In this document: positions 1-4,472 of the stretch, piece by piece
Layout of the letters: every line of letters starts with the position of its first letter
How positions within the stretch are numbered: the stretch's first letter is position 1
Origin: Actinomycetes bacterium
GTDB taxonomy: Bacteria > Actinomycetota > Acidimicrobiia > Acidimicrobiales > RAAP-2
DNA: 6,651 bases
NCBI GenBank assembly: GCA_021826255.1
Contig: JAKBAZ010000075.1
Span: 1 to 6,651 of the forward strand
Direction of reading: 5' to 3'
Translations under genes and position numbers: made by a program
Notes under the pieces: model-generated
The model's database searches: none
What the model saw: only the letters and a program-made list of their open reading frames with translations
What the model was told of the DNA's origin: nothing

Positions 1-435
1 CCAGCCCCTGCGCGCCCCGGCACGTAGCACTCGGTAGGCGAGTGGAGAGTGTCCGGGACGAGGGTTGCGAATAAGGGGTACCCCGGTGAGAACGAGGTGA
101 GAGACGAGATCGGGTCGCGAGGCGGCGAGACTCACGGCCACTCGTCCGCCGAATGAGTGTCCGACGAGGAGTGGTGCGGACGCCCCAACCTCCTCGAGGA
201 GGAGGGCCAGGTCGGCGGCGTAGCCCGCCGCCCCGCAGGCGACCGTTGGGGGAGGCGAGGCGCCGAAGCCCGCGAGATCGAGGGCGAGGGAGGACACTCC
301 GAGATGGTCCAGCCGACGAGTCACCGCCGCGAAGTCCTGGTGGGTTCGGCGCCACCCGTGCAGCAAAATCACCCGGGGCGGGGCCTCGCCGACGGGTTCT
401 CCGAAAACGAGTCCCCCGCGATAGGCCCTCAACAC
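1..435 (-). CDS. Alpha/beta hydrolase, N-terminal part (runs off left edge)
   Basis: Reading the minus strand from GTG at 435 gives 145 uninterrupted codons to the window edge, so the C-terminal part is missing. The protein has the alpha/beta-hydrolase core: an oxyanion-hole HGW at residues 26-28 after a hydrophobic strand (RVILLHGW), a DLAGFG segment near 53-58, and a nucleophile elbow GHSFGG at 92-97 with Ser94 as the likely nucleophile. A strand and loop LVLTGVPL follows at 114-121. The catalytic acid and His would lie beyond the edge. The likely role is a serine hydrolase (esterase or lipase-like); the substrate cannot be told, and no signal peptide is visible. The start is uncertain: GTG at 441 and TTG at 453 are in frame, and a TGA lies further upstream near 492-494. 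GTG at 435 is preferred because MLRAY...FGE looks like a natural N terminus. It is transcribed divergently from the helicase. Confidence 0.85.
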   Translation of the reverse strand, partial: MLRAYRGGLVFGEPVGEAPPRVILLHGWRRTHQDFAAVTRRLDHLGVSSLALDLAGFGASPPPTVACGAAGYAADLALLLEEVGASAPLLVGHSFGGRVAVSLAASRPDLVSHLVLTGVPLIRNPRPGHSPLAYRVLRAGARRGW

Positions 436-501
436 GTGCACCAGGTTACCCAAGCCCGCGAGAACCGATGTTCGACCCCTCCGGTAGCGTCAACGAACGA
501 C
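436..501. promoter_or_regulatory. Divergent promoter region between hydrolase and helicase
   Basis: These 66 bases separate two divergent start codons, so both promoters must lie here or inside the 5' coding ends. On the plus strand a TANNNT hexamer (TAGCGT, 485-490) ends 11 bases before the helicase ATG. On the minus strand a TANNNT hexamer (TAACCT, 448-443) ends 7 bases before the hydrolase GTG at 435. Neither start has a purine-rich Shine-Dalgarno sequence directly upstream. Together this fits leaderless or near-leaderless transcripts, which are common in actinobacteria. No convincing -35 element is seen for either. A GGAGGGG on the minus strand (about 483-477) is too far from any start to serve as a ribosome binding site. 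Confidence 0.3.
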
Positions 502-2064
502 ATGGACGACGTGATCACTCCCGACCCCCTTCGGGGCTTGACTCCCGAGCAACGCGAGGCGGTGACCTCTCCCGCTCGACGACTCATTGTCCGAGCCAGC
601 GCGGGTTCGGGCAAGACTCACGTCTTGACCATGCGCATCGAGCGACGAATTCGCGAGGGCGAGGTCGACGAGAGCCAGGTCCTGGCTATGACCTTTACCC
701 GCAAGGCCGGCGACGAGTTGCGTCGGCGCCTCGCGCGCTCGGGAATTCGCGACGTGCGAGCCGGCACCTTCCACCGTGCCGCCCTCTCGCTCGTCTCGCA
801 GTTTCGTCAGGACCACGGACTTCGCCCTCTGGTGGTCGAACCTCAACGTCGCCGCCTACTGAGCGCTCTCGTCACGCAGCTGCAAGACAGTGGCGTCGCG
901 GTGGAGGAGTACTTACTTCCCCGCCTCGAGACGGAACTCGGATGGGCCCTCTCCCAGGGGCTCGAGGGTGCGGCCTACACCCGGATGGTGCGCCAACTTC
1001 GGCGAGACGTTCCCCTCGGCGCCGCCGGATTCGCCGACTTTCTCGATCGATACGTGGGTCTCTGTCGATCCCGCGGCGTGGTGGACTTCGACCTCTTGCT
1101 CCAAGAAGCGGTCTCGCTTCTGAAGAATGAACCCGCACTGGCCCAGGGGTTTCGTCACACGACCCGAGCGCTCTTCGTTGATGAGACCCAGGACATGAAC
1201 CCGTTGCAGTTCGCGCTGCTGCGTCAGATGGGGGGTGCCGATCCCGACCTGTTCTGCGTGGGGGACCCCAATCAGTCCATCTACGGATTCAACGGGGCCT
1301 CCCCCTCCCTCATGGACGAAATCGCTCGCACCTGGCCCGACGTCGTGCTGCTCGATCTCACGCGCAATCACCGCTCGACCGCCGCCATCGTCAGTGTCGC
1401 CTCGACACTGCTCGAAGAGGGGGCCCGAGCCATCACCCCCGCGCGTGAGGGCGGCGAGATTCCTCGCGTTCGCGCGTACGACGACGACGAGGAGGAGGCG
1501 CGCCACATCGCCCTCTGGCTCTCCCTGCGCCACCACGAACGAGCCCCCTGGTCGTCCATGGCGGTTCTGGCTCGCACCAACGCCCAACTCGACCTCGTGG
1601 CGGGCGCCCTCGAAGAGGCCACCATACCTTTCGAGCGTCGAGGCGCCGAACACTCCCCCGCGTCCGATCTCGTCGCCGAGTGGTCGAGGACGCCTCGAGG
1701 AACCGACGTCGACGCCGTCGCCCTCTCGACGATCCACCGCGCCAAGGGTCTGGAGTTCGCCCACGTGGTCGTGATGGGCTTCGCCGAGGGACTTCTCCCC
1801 CACTACAACGCCACCACGACCGATCAGATCGCCGAAGAGCAGCGACTCGCCTACGTGGCGCTCTCGCGGGCCGAGGAGTCGCTCTTGATCACCTGGTCGC
1901 GACGGGGCGAGACCCGCGGGCGCGCGCCCTCTCGCTTTCTCGCACCCGTGGACACGATGATTGGGCAGCTCGAAGCGGCGAACGCCCCCCTGCGTGGGGA
2001 GGGTCGTCGAGCGCGACTGGCCGCGATTCGAGAGATGTTGGGCGACCCACCCGAGGAGAGTTAA
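502..2064 (+). CDS. UvrD/PcrA-like superfamily 1A DNA helicase, compact form
   Basis: This 520-residue protein has the full set of UvrD-family motifs. The Walker A ASAGSGKT is at 32-39, motif Ia TFTRKAGDEL at 64-73, and Walker B VDETQD at 226-231. Motif III VGDPNQSIYGF is at 253-263, motif IV LTRNHRS at 286-292, motif V STIHRAKGLEF at 409-419 and motif VI YVALSRAEE at 451-459. It should be an ATP-driven 3'-5' DNA translocase or helicase used in repair or replication restart. The TFHRAALS segment after motif Ia recalls actinobacterial UvrD2. The protein is shorter than typical UvrD/PcrA (about 650-720 residues). The shortfall lies mainly between motifs IV and V, where the 2B subdomain belongs, and there is no long C-terminal tail or HRDC-like region. 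ATG at 502 is chosen because homology begins at LTPEQREAV and the frame upstream is antisense to the hydrolase. The exact paralogue (UvrD, PcrA, UvrD2) is unresolved. Confidence 0.93.
   Translation: MDDVITPDPLRGLTPEQREAVTSPARRLIVRASAGSGKTHVLTMRIERRIREGEVDESQVLAMTFTRKAGDELRRRLARSGIRDVRAGTFHRAALSLVSQFRQDHGLRPLVVEPQRRRLLSALVTQLQDSGVAVEEYLLPRLETELGWALSQGLEGAAYTRMVRQLRRDVPLGAAGFADFLDRYVGLCRSRGVVDFDLLLQEAVSLLKNEPALAQGFRHTTRALFVDETQDMNPLQFALLRQMGGADPDLFCVGDPNQSIYGFNGASPSLMDEIARTWPDVVLLDLTRNHRSTAAIVSVASTLLEEGARAITPAREGGEIPRVRAYDDDEEEARHIALWLSLRHHERAPWSSMAVLARTNAQLDLVAGALEEATIPFERRGAEHSPASDLVAEWSRTPRGTDVDAVALSTIHRAKGLEFAHVVVMGFAEGLLPHYNATTTDQIAEEQRLAYVALSRAEESLLITWSRRGETRGRAPSRFLAPVDTMIGQLEAANAPLRGEGRRARLAAIREMLGDPPEES
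2061..2064. other. Overlapping convergent stop codons (TTAA)
   Basis: The plus-strand helicase ends in TAA at 2062-2064 and the minus-strand xthA ends in TAA at 2063-2061. The palindrome TTAA supplies both stops, so the coding regions overlap by four bases. There is no room for a terminator between them, and no strong hairpin with a T-run is visible within about 60 bases on either side. Each transcript must therefore end inside, and antisense to, the other gene. Confidence 0.9.
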
Positions 2065-2864
2065 CTCGCCGTAAAGAAGCGGGCGACGAGGGCGGCGTGG
2101 TCGGAGGGACGCTCGCCCTTTCTCGTCTCTCGATCGACGAAGATCTCACTCAACGAGGTCGCCGAGGCGGAATCGACGAACAGGTAGTCAATCCGCAGTC
2201 CCCAGCCCCGACGAAACGATCCCTGTCGGTAGTCCCACCACGTGTAGAGGGGGTCGTCGGGGTGGCGTTCGCGGGCGAGATCGACCAGTCCGGCGCCGAG
2301 AAGCCCCTCGAGCGCTGCGCGTTCGGGGCCCGACACGTGAGTCGAACCCTCCCACTGACCGGGGTCCCAGCAGTCGAGGTCGCTACGCGCCACGTTGAAG
2401 TCACCTCCGAGGAGGAGTCGTTCACCGCGACGGCGAACCACCTCTTCTCGCAACTTCTCGAGCCAGGCCAACTTGTAGGCGTAGTGGGGGTTGTCGAGAG
2501 CACGACCGTTCGGCACGTAACAGGAGTAGACCCGCCACTCACCCACCCGAGCCGAGATCACTCGAGCTTCGGGGTCGTCGTCACCGAAACCGCGCTGGAC
2601 GTCACTCATCCCGTCACGCGAGAGAATGGCGACCCCGTTCCACTGGCCCTGTCCGTAGTGAGCCGACTCGTATCCGAGTTCGGCGAACTCCCGAGTGAGA
2701 AACTTCTCTTCGGACTGCTTGGTCTCCTGGATGAGTACGACGTCGGGCTGACGCGTCGTCAGGTACTCCACGACCCGCTCGAAGCGAGCACCCAGAGAGT
2801 TCACGTTCCAGGTCACCACCGTCGTGAGTGGCGAAGTCGTCTCGGTGGGCGCGAGTTCGGTCAT
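2061..2864 (-). CDS. xthA: Exodeoxyribonuclease III / AP endonuclease
   Basis: This 267-residue protein belongs to the ExoIII/APE1 endonuclease-exonuclease-phosphatase family. Such enzymes cut DNA 5' of abasic sites in base-excision repair and remove 3' blocking groups, using a divalent metal. The expected catalytic set is visible: TWNVNSLG at 18-25 (Asn20, Asn22), IQETK at 45-49 (Glu47, metal ligand), SCYVPNG at 114-120 (Tyr116), GGDFNVA at 153-159 (Asp155, Asn157), RIDYLF at 224-229 (Asp226) and SDHAA at 254-258 (Asp255, His256). The length is normal for the family. ATG at 2864 is chosen because it lies one base after the fabZ stop (TGA-G-ATG), which suggests coupled translation, since no Shine-Dalgarno is obvious. 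It leaves a short nonconserved leader of about 15 residues before the first strand; GTG codons at residues 16-17 are weaker alternatives. It is the last gene of the minus-strand run. Confidence 0.95.
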   Translation of the reverse strand: MTELAPTETTSPLTTVVTWNVNSLGARFERVVEYLTTRQPDVVLIQETKQSEEKFLTREFAELGYESAHYGQGQWNGVAILSRDGMSDVQRGFGDDDPEARVISARVGEWRVYSCYVPNGRALDNPHYAYKLAWLEKLREEVVRRRGERLLLGGDFNVARSDLDCWDPGQWEGSTHVSGPERAALEGLLGAGLVDLARERHPDDPLYTWWDYRQGSFRRGWGLRIDYLFVDSASATSLSEIFVDRETRKGERPSDHAALVARFFTAS

Positions 2865-2865
2865 C

Positions 2866-3297
2866 TCAGGGAACGTCAGCGAGGACGAACATGAGGTCGC
2901 ACTCGACCGCGAGGTTCTCTCCCAGGTGGGCGGTCCCGTGACCCTTACCCGCACGCGCCGAGAGGCGCGTCATGGTGCACTCGAGACGCAGCGTGTCACC
3001 CGGCAGTACCTGACGGCGAAATCGGGCGTTTTCCACTCCGCCAAAGAGGGGCAGCTTGCCCGAGAAGCGCTCGTCACTCAAGACCGCGACCGCTCCCACC
3101 TGGGCGATGGACTCCACCATCAAGACGCCCGGCGTCGTCGGGCGACCGGGGAAGTGACCGGCGAAGAACCACTCCTCGCCCGTCAGGGTCCACTCGCCGA
3201 CGGCGCGCTCTCCCGGATGAATCTCGAGCAGCCGGTCCACGAGGAGGAACGGTTCGCGGTGGGGGATCCACTCGCGAGGATCGAGGGACAGACTCAT
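2866..3297 (-). CDS. fabZ: 3-hydroxyacyl-ACP dehydratase, FabZ type
   Basis: This 143-residue hot-dog-fold enzyme dehydrates 3-hydroxyacyl-ACP to trans-2-enoyl-ACP in type II fatty-acid elongation, in the cytoplasm. The N terminus carries the family segment IPHREPFLLVDR at 11-22. The catalytic region GHFPGRPTTPGVLMVESIAQ spans 47-66, with His48 and Glu62 as the catalytic pair, 14 residues apart as in E. coli FabZ. GGVENARFRRQVLPGD at 86-101 is the following conserved strand and turn. Glu rather than Asp at the second catalytic position favours FabZ over FabA. The length is typical. The start is ATG at 3297, whose last two bases begin the TGA stop of the upstream nuclease gene (ATGA overlap). 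A GGAGGT sits nine bases before it. An in-frame extension up to 3432 lies wholly inside the upstream gene and shows no family similarity. No acyl-carrier protein or other fab gene is seen in the window. Confidence 0.96.
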   Translation of the reverse strand: MSLSLDPREWIPHREPFLLVDRLLEIHPGERAVGEWTLTGEEWFFAGHFPGRPTTPGVLMVESIAQVGAVAVLSDERFSGKLPLFGGVENARFRRQVLPGDTLRLECTMTRLSARAGKGHGTAHLGENLAVECDLMFVLADVP

Positions 3298-4472
3298 ATC
3301 AGCGACACCTCCACAGTTCGACGAGCGAGATCGAGACTCACGACGGTAAAGGAGTGCTGCTCTCCTCGACGAAGGACGTCTCGGGCGCGGGCCGGCGGAG
3401 GAGACGCCAGGGCACTCTTCGGGGCGTAGCACTCAATGATTGCGCCCGAACGCATCGTGACGTGAACAAGAGCCCCGTGTGAGGTGAAGGAGTGCACCGT
3501 CGCGCTGACCGATGAGCCAGGGCGGTGGTAGCGCGCGAAACTCTTGAACTCCTCTTCCCCATTGACCGGGGTGGTCCGCGGCGACGTCGTGGGCGTGTCG
3601 GGGGAACGAGCGGCGCGCGGCGCGCGAGGCACGGAGGCGACCTCGTCGGGGAGAGGCTCGACCACGACCTTCTTCGCCACGCGCTTCACGGGGGCCTTCT
3701 TCACCGGGGCGGCGTCGTTCTCCGCCACGGGCTCTGCGGCGACCTTCTTCGCCACGCGCTTCACGGGGGCCTTCTTCACCGGGGCGGCGTCGTTCTCCGC
3801 CACGGGCTCTGCGGCGACCTTCTTCGCCACGCGCTTGGCGGGGGCCTTCTTCACCGGGGCGGCGTCGTTCTCCGCCACGGGCTCTGCGGCGACCTTCTTC
3901 GCCACGCGCTTGGCGGGGGCCTTCTTCGGAGCCAGACTGATCGTGTCGCCAATGGAGGGAGTCACTCCCGCCGGGAGGGTCACCACTGCCTTGGCCGCGC
4001 GAACTCCACCGACCGCCTTTTTGGCCGCCTTCGTGGCCCGTTGCGACTTCACCCCTCGCACGGGTAGCCGTGGGGTGAAAATCCACCCCACCCCTCGCAC
4101 CGGCTTTCCGCCAATGAGTCGCCCTTCATCGAAGAGCCACGGGTGCTCCCCGTGAAACTCCTGGAAGGAGTCGTTACTTAAGACCACCGCGTTCGCGCGC
4201 TCGGCGATTTTGAGGATGAAGGCGTCCCCACGCCCGATGGCTCCCGCCGGAGGCGTCACGAGTTCCCCCGCGGCCTCAGCCTCTTTAAAGCGAGTCCGTT
4301 CGCTCTCTTCGACGCGGTGCTCGAAGCTCGCGTCCACCACGACGACGATGTCGGCGGCGGGGTCTTCGACCATGTACGCCCGCACGGCTTCGTCCAGTTG
4401 CTGCAGCGACGGCAGCGAGCGGCCTTCCGTGGCGAGATTGCTCCCGTCGACGACGACGTAGCGAACGCTCAT
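3294..4472 (-). CDS. Zc3h12a/Regnase-like NYN ribonuclease with repeat linker and S1-like tail
   Basis: This 392-residue protein has three parts. Residues 1-135 look like an NYN/PIN nuclease of the Zc3h12a (Regnase) type: VVVDGSNLA at 6-14 (Asp9, Asn12), VVVVDAS at 43-49 (Asp47), GRGDAFILKIAE at 80-91 (Asp83) and VVLSNDSFQEF at 96-106 (Asp101), followed by WIFTPR at 130-135. The acidic residues would hold the metal that cuts RNA. Residues 136-310 are a low-complexity Lys/Ala/Pro/Val linker containing a 25-residue repeat from 183 (KKAP-KRVAKKVAAEPVAENDAAPV), three full copies and one diverged. Residues 319-392 resemble an S1/OB RNA-binding fold (GSSVSATVHSFTSHGALVHV, then a strand ending RRTVEVSL). 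The likely role is a cytoplasmic ribonuclease or RNA-processing factor; the target is unknown. The start ATG overlaps the kgd stop (ATGA) without a Shine-Dalgarno, so translation is probably coupled. The nuclease assignment is fairly firm; the S1 call is less so. Confidence 0.82.
   Translation of the reverse strand: MSVRYVVVDGSNLATEGRSLPSLQQLDEAVRAYMVEDPAADIVVVVDASFEHRVEESERTRFKEAEAAGELVTPPAGAIGRGDAFILKIAERANAVVLSNDSFQEFHGEHPWLFDEGRLIGGKPVRGVGWIFTPRLPVRGVKSQRATKAAKKAVGGVRAAKAVVTLPAGVTPSIGDTISLAPKKAPAKRVAKKVAAEPVAENDAAPVKKAPAKRVAKKVAAEPVAENDAAPVKKAPVKRVAKKVAAEPVAENDAAPVKKAPVKRVAKKVVVEPLPDEVASVPRAPRAARSPDTPTTSPRTTPVNGEEEFKSFARYHRPGSSVSATVHSFTSHGALVHVTMRSGAIIECYAPKSALASPPPARARDVLRRGEQHSFTVVSLDLARRTVEVSLI
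3307..3312 (-). promoter_or_regulatory. Strong ribosome binding site for fabZ
   Basis: The minus strand reads GGAGGT at 3312-3307, followed by nine bases and the fabZ ATG at 3297. It lies inside the last codons of the upstream nuclease gene. It is the only textbook Shine-Dalgarno seen at any junction of this run. It helps fix ATG 3297 as the fabZ start and suggests that fabZ can be initiated independently as well as by coupling. Confidence 0.7.
3667..3927 (-). repeat. Coding 75-bp tandem repeat, about 3.5 copies
   Basis: The motif ACCTTCTTCGCCACGCGCTT (plus strand) recurs at 3667, 3742, 3817 and 3892, exactly 75 bases apart. The units at 3667-3741 and 3742-3816 are identical over all 75 bases. 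The unit at 3817-3891 differs by two adjacent bases, giving Ala instead of Val in the protein. The fourth matches for 36 bases, to 3927, and then diverges. The period is 25 codons, so copy-number changes keep the frame. It encodes the alternating basic and acidic linker of the NYN nuclease; each unit has six Lys/Arg and three Asp/Glu. Confidence 0.95.
4048..4079. repeat. Inverted repeat inside the nuclease gene
   Basis: TTCACCCC at 4048-4055 is the exact inverse complement of GGGGTGAA at 4072-4079. Between them CACGG (4059-4063) can pair with CCGTG (4068-4072) around a four-base loop. The result is a stem of about 12 pairs with one small bulge. It lies where the catalytic domain ends and the linker begins. 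No T-run follows on either strand in the manner of an intrinsic terminator. It may be chance in GC-rich coding sequence. Confidence 0.45.

Noticed and set aside
157..501. N-terminal extension of the helicase frame
   Set aside because: It is antisense to the hydrolase, of low complexity and without family similarity; the helicase fold begins just after ATG 502.
2066..2087. Weak stem (TCGCC / GGCGA) after the helicase stop as a terminator
   Set aside because: It has only five pairs, a long loop and no T-run, and it lies within the xthA coding sequence.
1680..2894. 404-codon plus-strand open frame crossing the convergent junction
   Set aside because: It runs out of frame through the helicase end and antisense to xthA. 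Its composition is that of a GC-rich shadow frame and it has no recognisable domain.
2865..2954. Longer xthA start at 2954
   Set aside because: It would overlap fabZ by about 90 bases and adds nonconserved residues; ATG 2864 is one base after the fabZ stop.
3298..3432. Longer fabZ start at 3432
   Set aside because: The extra 45 residues overlap the nuclease gene, are Arg/Ser-rich and are absent from FabZ; ATG 3297 has a good ribosome binding site.
3667..3927. Regular repeats as a possible CRISPR array
   Set aside because: The whole 75-base period is conserved with no variable spacers, and it is in frame within a coding gene.
3525..4155. Plus-strand frames with striking repeats (Gly/Leu/His-rich and Phe/Thr/Ala-rich)
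   Set aside because: They are the antisense translation of the 75-bp repeat, whose real reading frame is the nuclease linker.
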